From the NCBI RefSeq assembly GCF_006546985.1, contig NZ_ML637008.1, positions 304,266-368,265 of the forward strand: a DNA stretch of 64,000 nt, given 5' to 3'. The notes beneath the pieces are model-generated. The model did not search any database. It was given only the letters and a program-made list of their open reading frames with translations, and had not been told where the DNA came from. Each line of letters starts with the position of its first letter. The first letter of the stretch is position 1. This DNA comes from Bacillus sp. 03113. GTDB lineage: Bacteria; Bacillota; Bacilli; Bacillales; Cytobacillaceae. Made by a program: the position numbers and the translations under genes. Below are positions 1 to 8,320 of this stretch, piece after piece.

Positions 1-1202
1 TCAATAAATTCAGGATGTTGTATTGCTCCATTAAAATATGCCTTAGCATATTGAACAATAGCAAGTGCAAGAGGATGATTAGAATGACTTTCGATTGATG
101 CTGTTTTTAACAATACTTCCTCTTTATCAAGATCCTTTCTAACGATAACATCCGTTACCTCAGGCTTTCCTTTTGTCAAAGTCCCTGTTTTATCAAAGGC
201 AATCGCCTTCACATGATTTAAATTTTCTAAATGAACGCCTCCTTTAAAAAGAATGCCATGTCTCGCTCCATTTGAGATGGCTGAAAGAGTAGCTGGCATA
301 ATGGAAGCGACTAATGCACAAGGTGACGCTACAACTAATAAGATCATGGCTCTATAAAAGGTTTCATTCCAGCTCCAGTTAAGGAGAAAATAAGGTAAAA
401 ACATCATTAACAACACAACGGATAAAACGATTTTGACATACGTGCCTTCAAAGCGTTCGATAAACAGCTGAGAGGGAGATTTTTCACTTTGGGCAGATTG
501 AACAAGCTGAATGATTTTTTGAAACAGGGTCTCACTCGCAGGTTTTGTAATTTCTACTTTAATCGATCCATTTAAGTTAACAGTACCTGCAAAAACATAA
601 TCCTCTTTTTGTTTGGAAACAGGGATGGACTCACCTGTAATAGCGGCTTCATCAATGGTCGTTTGACCTTGTGCAATTTTTCCATCAGAAGGGATCCGTT
701 CTCCTGGTTTAATCAAAATATAATCTCCAATTTCTAAATTAGAAACATGTACAAACTCTTCTTGACCATTTTGAACTCTTAAGGCTTCCTCAGGTTGAAG
801 GTCCATTAAGGAAGAAATTTCTCGGTGACTTTTATTCATTGTGTATGTCTCAAGAGCACCGCTTACAGCAAAAATGAATATTAACATAGCCCCCTCAGTC
901 CAATAGCCAATAATGGCAGAACCTATTGCTGCAAAAATCATTAGCATTTCTACATTTAATTCTTTATTGTGAATCGTTTCTTCAATTCCTTCTTTCGCTT
1001 TTGCGTAACCCCCAATAAGGAAAGCAAGAATATAATATACAACCGATGAACTGGAGTTAGATTGGTCTAATAACCATCCTATTAAAATAAAGATCCCACT
1101 TAGTCCCGCTGCAATTAACTCTAAATGTGGTTTTAATAGTTGAAAAAAATTTACTTGAATCAATACTTTCTTTTTCAGGTATGCTTTTGCTTCTGTTACC
1201 AT
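1..1202 (-). CDS. pfeT: Metal-transporting P1B-type ATPase (PfeT/ZosA-like), 3' end outside window
   Basis: About 400 residues of the N-terminal part are present and the gene runs off the left edge. In order I see N-terminal membrane segments, the actuator loop with TGES, a transmembrane SPCALV motif read near 310-330, and the phosphorylation motif DKTGTLT near 180-196. There is no N-terminal CxxC metal-binding domain. SPC in place of CPC is typical of the P1B-4 subgroup, which in B. subtilis includes PfeT, a ferrous-iron exporter first described as ZosA. The ATG at 1202 follows an AGGAGG-type site. Iron export is inferred from the subgroup; zinc or cobalt are alternatives. The missing C-terminus holds the remaining metal ligands. 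Confidence 0.85.
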   Translation of the reverse strand, partial: MVTEAKAYLKKKVLIQVNFFQLLKPHLELIAAGLSGIFILIGWLLDQSNSSSSVVYYILAFLIGGYAKAKEGIEETIHNKELNVEMLMIFAAIGSAIIGYWTEGAMLIFIFAVSGALETYTMNKSHREISSLMDLQPEEALRVQNGQEEFVHVSNLEIGDYILIKPGERIPSDGKIAQGQTTIDEAAITGESIPVSKQKEDYVFAGTVNLNGSIKVEITKPASETLFQKIIQLVQSAQSEKSPSQLFIERFEGTYVKIVLSVVLLMMFLPYFLLNWSWNETFYRAMILLVVASPCALVASIMPATLSAISNGARHGILFKGGVHLENLNHVKAIAFDKTGTLTKGKPEVTDVIVRKDLDKEEVLLKTASIESHSNHPLALAIVQYAKAYFNGAIQHPEFI

Positions 1203-1541
1203 ATTGAACGCCTCCTAGTTTTCTTTTCTACATTTAAATGTTATTGAGAAGAATAATCACAATCATTACCCCTAAAAAACACGAAAGCTGCCACCAAAAT
1301 TGGTGACAGCAAAACTTTTTAGCATGGAAGGAGGAGCTTTATTAGTCCTACAACAAAGCTAATTAATTTAAGCATAAACTATAAAATTTATATATAGATT
1401 CATCCTACCATATAAATTATGTGTCGAAAATAAAATTGCTCTTGTTTTTTAAAGTTTTTATTAAAAGATGGCAATGAAGTGTTATTTTAGCAGTAAATAG
1501 TGTAATCTCAATATATAAGTAAAATTGAAGGGGAAGACATC
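1203..1541. promoter_or_regulatory. Leader region between pfeT-like gene and osmC-like gene, with hairpins
   Basis: Intergenic stretch of about 340 bases between divergent genes. On the minus strand, upstream of the ATPase gene, there is a stem with arms 1287-1296 and 1301-1310 (one mismatch), followed on that strand by a T-rich stretch, so it could act as a terminator in the leader. A second possible stem pairs AGCTTT at 1336-1341 with AAAGCT at 1356-1361. A TAATGATTGTGATTATT stretch (minus strand, near 1252-1268) weakly resembles an iron or peroxide regulator box, but it is too divergent to call. Confidence 0.4.
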
Positions 1542-1922
1542 ATGGACTTTATTATGAAGGATATTGGTTTTTACACTCATTTTCCTTATGGTAAGCTTGA
1601 CATTGCAGGGGACGAAGAATATGGTTTTCGACCGTATCAATTAATGGTTTCTTCTATCGCCGTTTGCAGTGGAGGAGTATTAAGGAACGTTCTGGAAAAA
1701 ATGCGCCTAGAAATTGAGGACATACATATTCATGCAGATGTGAAAAGAATCGAAGAGGAGGCGAACCGCTTAGAAAAAATCCATCTACATTTTCAAATTA
1801 AGGGATTACATTTAGAGGAGAAAAAAATAGAAAAAGCCCTTCAATTGGCACAGAAAAATTGTCCAATGGTGCAATCAGTTAAAGGTAGCATCATCATTGA
1901 AGAGAGCTTTGAGTTAATTTAG
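1542..1922 (+). CDS. OsmC-family peroxiredoxin-like protein
   Basis: A 126-residue protein of the OsmC/Ohr fold. The two cysteines expected of the thiol peroxidase site are present: one in CSGGVLRNVLEKM (about residue 43) and one in NCPMVQSVKGS (about residue 107). The family reduces organic hydroperoxides, but short OsmC proteins of this branch are poorly characterised, so the substrate is not assigned. The ATG follows GAAGGGGAAG. The gene is divergent from the metal ATPase and 88 bases upstream of the Ca2+/H+ antiporter, so it could be the first gene of a short unit. Confidence 0.8.
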   Translation: MDFIMKDIGFYTHFPYGKLDIAGDEEYGFRPYQLMVSSIAVCSGGVLRNVLEKMRLEIEDIHIHADVKRIEEEANRLEKIHLHFQIKGLHLEEKKIEKALQLAQKNCPMVQSVKGSIIIEESFELI

Positions 1923-2010
1923 TATGATTTGTACAAGGATAAAGTTGACTAGTTTTGGAAAAATAACGGTATGAAATTTTTCTTATCATATATTGAAAGG
2001 AATAATGTGG

Positions 2011-3069
2011 ATGACAAATAAAATTTTTTTGCTGGCGACCTTTATCGGTGTTCCTTTATCCGTAATCGGTTCGCTTTTGCATTGGTCAAGTATTTTAATG
2101 TTCGTTATTTATTGTTTAACCATCGTTGCCCTGTCAAGCTTTATGGGAAGAGCAACGGAAAGTCTTGCGATTGTTACTGGCCCGAGAATCGGTGGGCTAT
2201 TAAATGCAACATTTGGGAATGCAGTTGAACTTATTATTGCCATTTTTGCTTTAAGAGAAGGGCTAATTGGTGTTGTTCTTGCTTCATTAACGGGCTCTGT
2301 CCTTGGAAATTTACTTCTTGTTGCCGGGCTCTCCTTTTTTATGGGGGGGTTAAAATATAAGCGTCAGCATTTTAATGTATTTGACGCAAGACATAATTCG
2401 GGCTTACTGATGTTCGCTGTTATTGTTGCATTTGTTATTCCAGAAGTTTTTGCTGTTTCCATGAATGAAACGAAAACATTAACCTTAAGTGTTGGAATAT
2501 CCATTATTTTAATTATTCTTTACTTAGCTGCCCTCTTTTTCAAGCTCGTTACTCATCGAGGAGTTTACCAGCATAAAAATGATGTTGGGTCTCATCATGA
2601 AGAAGAACCAGAATGGGGTAGAAATAAGGCGATTGGTATTCTTGCTTTAGCAACACTTGCTGTAGCTTATGTATCGGAGAATTTAGTACATACTTTTCAT
2701 ATCGTAGCAGAATCATTTGGATGGACTGAGTTATTTATTGGGGTCATTATTGTAGCCATTGTTGGAAATGCGGCTGAGCATGCTTCAGCGATTATTATGG
2801 CCTTTAAAAATAAAATGGATATTGCCGTAGAAATTGCGGTTGGCTCTACTCTCCAAATTGCGATGTTTGTTGCACCAATCCTTGTTTTAGTTTCTTTATT
2901 CTTTCCAACATCAATGCCATTAGTTTTTACATTGCCGGAATTAATTTCAATGGCAACAGCTGTATTATTAATGATTGTCATATCGAATGATGGGGAAACA
3001 AATTGGTTTGAAGGAGCAACACTGTTGGCTGCCTATATCATAATGGGAATCGGATTCTATTTACTTTAA
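2011..3069 (+). CDS. chaA: Ca2+/H+ antiporter (CaxA/ChaA family, YfkE)
   Basis: A membrane antiporter of about 352 residues that extrudes calcium in exchange for protons. The two family signature repeats are clear: GRATESLAIVTGPRIGGLLN followed by ATFGNAVELI, and the second copy VGNAAEHASAIIMAFKNKMD, each with the acidic residue of the CaCA ion site. About eleven membrane segments can be traced. The sequence reads very like B. subtilis YfkE. GAAAGG at 1994-1999 fits ATG 2005 or 2011 better than a TTG at 1993; I use 2011 because it gives the family-like start MTNKIFLLATF. A strong terminator follows at once. Confidence 0.9.
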   Translation: MTNKIFLLATFIGVPLSVIGSLLHWSSILMFVIYCLTIVALSSFMGRATESLAIVTGPRIGGLLNATFGNAVELIIAIFALREGLIGVVLASLTGSVLGNLLLVAGLSFFMGGLKYKRQHFNVFDARHNSGLLMFAVIVAFVIPEVFAVSMNETKTLTLSVGISIILIILYLAALFFKLVTHRGVYQHKNDVGSHHEEEPEWGRNKAIGILALATLAVAYVSENLVHTFHIVAESFGWTELFIGVIIVAIVGNAAEHASAIIMAFKNKMDIAVEIAVGSTLQIAMFVAPILVLVSLFFPTSMPLVFTLPELISMATAVLLMIVISNDGETNWFEGATLLAAYIIMGIGFYLL

Positions 3070-3071
3070 TC

Positions 3072-3113
3072 AAAAAAACGACTCAAGCTACATAAGCTGA
3101 GTCGTTTTTTATT
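3072..3113 (+). terminator. Intrinsic terminator after chaA
   Basis: A near-perfect long stem pairs AAAAAACGACTCA with TGAGTCGTTTTTT around a short loop and ends in a T run. It lies three bases after the antiporter stop codon. Confidence 0.9.
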
Positions 3114-3261
3114 GTCTATTTCCGCGCATAACGCTCGGTTCGTAAGCCATAATACGCAAGTTAATCAGGTTTCCTAAGTGCCCCATACTATGTCTATCGC
3201 GACCATCAAGACGCTTGCACTTTTCTTCATATGATGAAAAATAAAAACGCAGAATACCCAT
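3109..3261 (-). pseudogene. Gene remnant, C-terminal-like fragment (50 codons)
   Basis: The minus strand is open for 50 codons from an ATG at 3261 to a TAA overlapping the chaA terminator. It has no ribosome binding site and an in-frame stop just upstream. The reading (for example MGHLGNLINLRIMAYEPSVM) looks like genuine coding sequence, not noise. I do not recognise the family. It could be the surviving end of a deleted gene or a very short unknown protein. Confidence 0.3.
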
Positions 3262-3301
3262 TCTTTAATCTTGTCGCAATTTTCATTTATATAATGATTT
3301 T

Positions 3302-3475
3302 TGCGAAAATGATCGTAATGGGCAATCTGCGCTGATATTAGATACACATAGTAAATTTAAAATAATTTTCGACACGAAGATTTAATCTACTCGCTTTGAT
3401 GGACTTTATCACCAACCTTTTTTGTACGATTTGTTAAATGCTGATAAGATAACGATTGATGAACTAAATGTATAA
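3302..3475 (+). pseudogene. Degraded gene remnant with internal stop
   Basis: The plus strand reads as a coding-like C-terminus (FDGLYHQPFLYDLLNADKI then TIDELNV and stop) interrupted by one in-frame TAA near 3384-3386. There is no start codon or ribosome binding site for it. The family is not recognised. Together with the remnant at 3109-3261 it suggests that the stretch 3111-3480 is eroded coding DNA. The rest, 3476-3715, holds the yfkD upstream region and nothing else I can name. Confidence 0.3.
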
Positions 3476-3715
3476 AAAGTCTCACCCTCCTTGATAGAAT
3501 GATAAAGCGAATGGATCATTTCCCCTCCTTCTTTTGATCTACCTTAATTATAAATTAAAAACTGATATTTGTAAATATTCAAATTATTAAAAAATATTTT
3601 GACGGTAAATGCTTAAAATCTTATCTAAATATAGATGAAAAATGGATAATATGAGCGAACTCCGAAAAAAATAAAAGAAGAATCGAGTTGGTATACTTGA
3701 AAGGAGTTTAACATC

Positions 3716-4528
3716 ATGAAGAAAAAAATATCTCTCATTATCCTTGCAATGTTTGTCATGCTATCTATTTTTTCGCCTGTTTACGCGGAACGAAAGAAGG
3801 AAGAGCCAAAGATTCCTTCCGTAACCATTCCTAACTCTGTATTAAATATTACAAAGGAAAATACGTATCCGAATCCTTCTCAGGATATGCCTACTTTACA
3901 ACCAAGTGAACTGGCGCAAAAGTTAATTGACTCTTCAAAAATTAAAATTGAAAATCCTGACCTTATTCGAATGCTAAATGAAACGACTGTAAATAGCACT
4001 CCTTTTGCGATAGGATATCGTGCTTTTATTTATTTAGGACAATGGCCATTAAATTATGAATCCAAAGAGACTTCGGCAAATTGGGAATTTCAAAAAATAA
4101 ATACAAATTATTATGATAATAGAGGCGGGAAAGCTCCGTATCAAATCCATTATGTTCAAGAAACTCAAAAGGTCGTAAAAGGAGGATTAACGGCAAAAGT
4201 GCCAAGTGCAGATGATGTCAAAAAAATGATGCTTTTAAAAGGGATGGAAAAATCAGGATTACCATTAGCTTTCGAAACAATCGTTGGAGGTGGAACGAAA
4301 AAGGACCAGTTGTATAATATCCCTACCAAGCGTCTTGGCTATTTGTACGGATACGCTCCTGCTGTAAATGAAAAAGGAAAAGTAACATATGGTGAGGTAT
4401 ACCTTATGCTAAAAGGAAGGAAAAAGATGATTATCATAAAAAATGTTACTTCACAAGGGATTGGGGCATGGATTCCTGTTCAAGACCACATTTCTTTTCG
4501 ATTTTCCGCAAGTGAAGCGCCTCGGTAA
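3716..4528 (+). CDS. yfkD: YfkD-family exported protein
   Basis: A 270-residue protein with a clear signal peptide: KKK, a hydrophobic stretch to residue 20, then SPVYA/E. The mature part carries the YfkD family body, rich in Tyr and Gly, with motifs such as IGYRAFIYLGQWPLNYES and LKGRKKMIIIKNVTSQGIGA. The family is confined to Bacillaceae and its function is unknown. AAAGGAG precedes the ATG. It is convergent with yfkAB and the two share a bidirectional terminator; the yfkE-yfkD-yfkAB order matches B. subtilis. Confidence 0.85.
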   Translation: MKKKISLIILAMFVMLSIFSPVYAERKKEEPKIPSVTIPNSVLNITKENTYPNPSQDMPTLQPSELAQKLIDSSKIKIENPDLIRMLNETTVNSTPFAIGYRAFIYLGQWPLNYESKETSANWEFQKINTNYYDNRGGKAPYQIHYVQETQKVVKGGLTAKVPSADDVKKMMLLKGMEKSGLPLAFETIVGGGTKKDQLYNIPTKRLGYLYGYAPAVNEKGKVTYGEVYLMLKGRKKMIIIKNVTSQGIGAWIPVQDHISFRFSASEAPR

Positions 4529-4539
4529 AACGAAAAGCA

Positions 4540-4682
4540 TAAGGTACCTGCTTATCGGCTTATGACATCGAGCCGATGGCGCCTGGAGCTAGACAAAACG
4601 AAAAGGGGCCGATTAAGAACGCCACGTTCTGTGACAACATCGGCACTCGTACATCCTGTACGTCGGAAGCGCCTTGAATAGA
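4540..4682. repeat. Dispersed Bacillaceae-type intergenic repeat (GGCGCCTGGAGCTAGAC type)
   Basis: GC-richer than its surroundings and highly structured. ATCGGCT (4554-4560) pairs with AGCCGAT (4571-4577), and CGTAC/GTACG forms another hairpin near 4650-4664. The core GGCGCCTGGAGCTAGAC is one I know as a common interspersed sequence in Bacillaceae intergenic regions. A partial inverted piece of the same core is at 6049-6066. Confidence 0.6.
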
Positions 4683-4781
4683 CCTGAAGAAAAATGTTCT
4701 AATGGTTCAAAAAGTGTATTTTACTTTTAGAGACATTAGGTTATTTTTCACAAGGCTAGGCACAGTAGCTAGATAGACAAT

Positions 4782-4826
4782 AATAAGAGGAGAGAGAATT
4801 TTGGGATTCTGTCTCCTCTTATTTTT
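4782..4826. terminator. Bidirectional terminator between yfkD and yfkAB
   Basis: Perfect 12-base arms AATAAGAGGAGA (4782-4793) and TCTCCTCTTATT (4812-4823), with a T run on the plus side and an A/T-rich flank on the other. It sits between the two convergent stop codons. Confidence 0.85.
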
Positions 4827-4830
4827 ACTA

Positions 4831-5949
4831 TTAAATAGAAGCTTTTCTCTCAAGAAAATTGAGTGTGTGATAATAGCTGTTTTTAACAAGGACATTCGGG
4901 CCGAGACAACGAACACTAGGACAATGACAGCTTAAAGATTTTGCAAGTTCTGTTTGCGTCCATTTTTGATAAATATCCTCTAATTGATCATACTGAATAT
5001 TTCCAAATGGTGGAGTGTCTCCAAAATCAGTAACGATTACGTCTCCTGTAAAAATATTAACGTTAAGACGAGAGCGGCCATCGGGGTCATTTCTTACGGT
5101 TACATTTTTAGCTGAATATAGTTTTTCTAAAAGCTGTCGATCTTCATTTAGATCACTACAAGCATAAAACGGAAGTGTTCCAAAAAGCATCCATGTCGAT
5201 TCATCACGGATTTTAAGCAAATGATGGATGGCTGATCGTATTTCTTCTAAGGACAAAACCTCTAGTTGAGAAGCAAAATCTGAAGGGTACATTGGATGAA
5301 TCTCATGACGCTGACACTTCATTTCATGAACAATTTGGTTATGAATCTTTTCTAAATAGGGTAATGTTCGTTTATTAAGCATTGTTTCTGCTGAAACCAT
5401 CACACCGGCATCAACAAGAGCTCTGCTATTTTCAACCATTCTTTGAAAAAGAATTCGCCTTTGCTGGGAGGTTGGCTTTCTTTCCATCATCGCAAAGCCG
5501 CCTTCTATAAAGTCTTCTTCTGTTCCCCAGTTGTGAGAAATATGAAGAACATCTAAGTAAGGTACAATTGCTTCATATCTGTTTAAATCGAGTGTTAAAT
5601 TTGAATTGATTTGTGTACGAACGCCTCGATTATGGGCATATTTTAGTAATGGAACGACATAGTTTTCGACAGATTTTTTGGAGAGCATCGGTTCTCCGCC
5701 TGTTATGCTAATCGATCTTAGCTGCTTGATCTCATCTAATTTTTTAAGCAATAAATCAATAGGAAGTGCATTTGGATCCTTAGGCTGTAAGGTATAGCCA
5801 ACTGCACAGTGCTCACATCTCATATTACAAAGGGTGGTTGTTGTAAATTCTATATTTGATAAAGTAGGCTTGCCATGTTGTTCGATATCTAAGTAAGCCT
5901 CCCACGGATCAAAGCTCGGTGTTATTTTTTTTTGTTGTTCGGATATCAT
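4831..5949 (-). CDS. yfkAB: Radical SAM/CxCxxxxC motif protein YfkAB
   Basis: A 372-residue radical SAM protein. The SAM [4Fe-4S] motif CNMRCEHC lies near residue 42, followed by the SAM-binding ITGGEPMLS. The C-terminal SCHCPSVRCLG supplies the CxCxxxxC motif that names this family and may bind a second cluster. The reaction is unknown. In B. subtilis 168 the gene is annotated as split yfkA/yfkB; here it is intact in one frame. GAGGAGAAAAAAG precedes the ATG. It is convergent with yfkD. Confidence 0.9.
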   Translation of the reverse strand: MISEQQKKITPSFDPWEAYLDIEQHGKPTLSNIEFTTTTLCNMRCEHCAVGYTLQPKDPNALPIDLLLKKLDEIKQLRSISITGGEPMLSKKSVENYVVPLLKYAHNRGVRTQINSNLTLDLNRYEAIVPYLDVLHISHNWGTEEDFIEGGFAMMERKPTSQQRRILFQRMVENSRALVDAGVMVSAETMLNKRTLPYLEKIHNQIVHEMKCQRHEIHPMYPSDFASQLEVLSLEEIRSAIHHLLKIRDESTWMLFGTLPFYACSDLNEDRQLLEKLYSAKNVTVRNDPDGRSRLNVNIFTGDVIVTDFGDTPPFGNIQYDQLEDIYQKWTQTELAKSLSCHCPSVRCLGPNVLVKNSYYHTLNFLERKASI

Positions 5950-6048
5950 CTTTTTTCTCCTCGCTTATTTACTGTTGCCATTATTTATCTATTAAATGCT
6001 TCTGTCAATGCTTTTTGCTATATTTGTAGGCTTTCGACTTTTTTTATA

Positions 6049-6075
6049 AATGGAGGCTAGCTCCAGGCACTTTTG
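6049..6075. repeat. Partial copy of the GGCGCCTGGAGCTAGAC-type repeat
   Basis: GGCTAGCTCCAGGCAC is the reverse complement, with small changes, of the repeat core seen at 4578-4594. The copy is short and lies in the 280-base gap upstream of yfkAB; the rest of that gap shows nothing I can name. Confidence 0.45.
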
Positions 6076-6232
6076 CTTCTGTTCTGTAATTTCGCCTTAT
6101 GTTTGTTGTTGCTAATCGGACTTCTTACCCTCATCTTAGATTATAACGAAAGTTTTACAAATAGACTGAAACTATTTGCGATTTCACAAAATTTTCGGTA
6201 GGATGAAGACGTATGTGAAAGGAGAGATCCAT

Positions 6233-6415
6233 ATGGGAAATCCAATACAAGAAAAAAATGTACAAGTGTCTTTTTTAAAGCAACGTCTAAATATGTTTCT
6301 TGATGTGTTAGATGCAATTGATCCAGAGGACACAGATCTTGAGGATATAGATCGATTAATTGAAATCATTGATGAGCTCGAATCAAAATGTCGAGAATTT
6401 AACCATCGTGACTAA
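6233..6415 (+). CDS. SE1561-family small protein
   Basis: A 60-residue acidic protein whose second half (DVLDAIDPEDTDLEDIDRLI) matches my recollection of the SE1561 family of small Bacillales proteins, function unknown. The ATG at 6233 is chosen over upstream in-frame starts because AAAGGAGAG sits eight bases before it. A terminator follows at once. In B. subtilis a similarly sized gene (yfjT) lies between yfkAB and pdaA, so this is probably its counterpart. Confidence 0.75.
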   Translation: MGNPIQEKNVQVSFLKQRLNMFLDVLDAIDPEDTDLEDIDRLIEIIDELESKCREFNHRD

Positions 6416-6437
6416 AGGAGCCAAAAGGCTCTTTTCT
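6414..6437 (+). terminator. Terminator after the SE1561 gene
   Basis: Short stem GAGCC (6418-6422) / GGCTC (6427-6431) with an AAAA loop, then TTTTCT. Confidence 0.7.
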
Positions 6438-6451
6438 ATTGTATATTGAGG

Positions 6452-6530
6452 TTTCGCCGATAAATAGGGGATTTCGGAGATAAAAACAAATTTTCGCAGA
6501 TAAATAGCAGGAATTCGCTGATAAATGATA
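6452..6530. repeat. Four degenerate tandem units of about 20 bases
   Basis: Units beginning near 6452, 6472, 6492 and 6512 share the core TTCGCNGATAAATA, with the second unit the most divergent. The spacing of 20-21 bases is close to two helical turns. No spacer-repeat structure of CRISPR type is present. The rest of the 316-base gap before fumarase (6531-6732) shows nothing I can name. Confidence 0.6.
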
Positions 6531-6732
6531 TCCAACTCAAAAAGAAGTTCATTATTAGCAGAGCAAACATCATACACGAAGTTTTTTACCAAAGCTGTAT
6601 GTATCTGAATTAAATTCACAGGAATTCTTTGCTTCATGTAACCGATTGCATCCTTTTTCTTTCCAGTAAAAGATGATGCGAAGTATAATAAATGATAGAT
6701 AGCAAAGTGAACGAAAGAGAGGGGAAGAAGAA

Positions 6733-8277
6733 ATGAATATCGATACTTTTCGAGAAAGTATGTACCAATTAATTGTAGAAACATCGACTAAGCTTCCTAA
6801 GGATGTTCGCCGAGCAATTAAAAAAGCAAAAGAAAAAGAAAACGCAGGTACAAGATCAGCCATGAGCTTAGCAACCATAGCGACAAATATTAAAATGGCC
6901 GATGAAAATGTGTCTCCTATATGCCAAGATACAGGTTTACCTACATTTAAGATTAAGGTTCCGGTTGGGGTTAATCAAATCGTCATGAAAAAGGCGATCA
7001 AAGAGGCTATCGCTAAAGCAACGAAGGAAGGAAAGCTACGACCGAACTCCGTAGATTCTCTTACAGGAGAAAATAGCGGGGATAATCTAGGAGAAGGTAC
7101 ACCTGTTATCAAGTTTGATCAATGGGAAAAGGATTATGTAGATGTTCGCCTTATATTAAAAGGGGGCGGATGTGAAAATAAAAATATTCAATATAGCTTG
7201 CCTTGTGAATTAGATGGCTTAGGCCGAGCTGGAAGAGATCTAGATGGGATTCGTAAGTGTATCTTGCATTCTGTTTATCAGGCGCAAGGACAGGGCTGTA
7301 GTGCAGGCTTTATTGGAGTAGGCATAGGTGGAGATCGAACTTCAGGATATGAATTAGCGAAAGCACAGCTTTTTCGTTCTTCAGAGGATGTGAATCCGAA
7401 TGAAAAACTAAGAATGCTTGAGGATTACATTATCGAAAATGCCAATAAGCTCGGAATCGGTACAATGGGCTTTGGTGGAGAAGCAACCCTTCTTGGCTGT
7501 AAAATTGGTGTAATGAATCGAATTCCAGCTAGTTTTTTCGTTTCCGTTGCGTATAATTGCTGGGCTTACCGCCGTTTAGGTGTTTATATTCATCCAACTA
7601 CTGGAGAAATTAGCGAATGGCTATATCAAGAGGGAGAGCTTGTTGATTTAACGAATACAGATGAAGAAAAACAAGTTGCGGCTGCAAAAGAGGAACAAGC
7701 TATTGTTCAATTACAGGCTCCTATTACAGAAGAGAAAATTCGAAAGCTTAAGGTCGGAGATGTTGTGCAGATTAATGGGATAATGTATACAGGTCGAGAT
7801 GCTATTCATAAGCATTTATCAGAAAATGAAGCACCAGTTGACTTGAATGGACAAATCATCTATCATTGCGGACCAGTTATGCTTAAGGATGAAAAGGGTG
7901 AATGGCATGTGAAGGCCGCTGGACCAACCACTAGTATCCGTGAAGAACCTTATCAAGGAGATATTATGAAAAAATTCGGGATTCGAGTGGTAATGGGGAA
8001 AGGCGGAATGGGACCTAAAACGCTTGAAGCATTAAAAGAGCATGGTGGTGTGTATTTAAATGCCATTGGTGGTGCAGCACAATACTACGCAGACTGTATT
8101 AAGTCGGTTGAAGGCGTTGATTTGATACAGTTTGGAATTCCAGAGGCGATGTGGCATTTAAAGGTAGAGGGCTTTACAGCTGTGGTAACGATGGATTCTC
8201 ATGGAAAAAGTCTTCATCAGGATGTAGATCAATCTTCCTTAGAAAAATTAGCACAATTTAAAGAGAAGGTATTTTAA
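6733..8277 (+). CDS. fumA: Class I fumarate hydratase (iron-sulfur fumarase)
   Basis: A 514-residue single-chain class I fumarase that interconverts fumarate and malate in the TCA cycle using a labile [4Fe-4S] cluster. The N-terminal domain shows the cluster cysteines in CQDTGLPTF (about residue 62), GGGCENKNIQYSLP and QGQGCSAGFIGVG. The C-terminal domain starts near residue 335 (LKVGDVVQINGIMYTGRDA) and ends with GKGGMGPKTLEALKEHGGV. GAGAGGGGAAG precedes the ATG. Class II FumC is the usual Bacillus enzyme, so this is either a second fumarase or a replacement. It interrupts the yfk-yfj gene order. Confidence 0.92.
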   Translation: MNIDTFRESMYQLIVETSTKLPKDVRRAIKKAKEKENAGTRSAMSLATIATNIKMADENVSPICQDTGLPTFKIKVPVGVNQIVMKKAIKEAIAKATKEGKLRPNSVDSLTGENSGDNLGEGTPVIKFDQWEKDYVDVRLILKGGGCENKNIQYSLPCELDGLGRAGRDLDGIRKCILHSVYQAQGQGCSAGFIGVGIGGDRTSGYELAKAQLFRSSEDVNPNEKLRMLEDYIIENANKLGIGTMGFGGEATLLGCKIGVMNRIPASFFVSVAYNCWAYRRLGVYIHPTTGEISEWLYQEGELVDLTNTDEEKQVAAAKEEQAIVQLQAPITEEKIRKLKVGDVVQINGIMYTGRDAIHKHLSENEAPVDLNGQIIYHCGPVMLKDEKGEWHVKAAGPTTSIREEPYQGDIMKKFGIRVVMGKGGMGPKTLEALKEHGGVYLNAIGGAAQYYADCIKSVEGVDLIQFGIPEAMWHLKVEGFTAVVTMDSHGKSLHQDVDQSSLEKLAQFKEKVF

Positions 8278-8283
8278 ACATGG

Positions 8284-8320
8284 AAGAGTGACTAAATGAA
8301 AAAGTCACTCTTTCATTTTT
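8284..8320. terminator. Bidirectional terminator between fumarase and ykoT-like gene
   Basis: Arms AAGAGTGACT (8284-8293) and AGTCACTCTT (8303-8312) form a perfect stem followed by a T-rich run. It overlaps the last codons of the convergent minus-strand gene. Confidence 0.85.

Noticed and set aside
2697-2981. Open frame on the minus strand inside chaA
   Set aside because: Antisense to strongly conserved membrane segments; no binding site and low-complexity reading.
6452-6530. CRISPR array
   Set aside because: Units are degenerate, about 20 bases, contiguous, with no unique spacers and no cas genes.
6383-6878. Minus-strand frames across the SE1561-fumarase gap
   Set aside because: They overlap fumarase and a terminator, lack binding sites and look non-coding.
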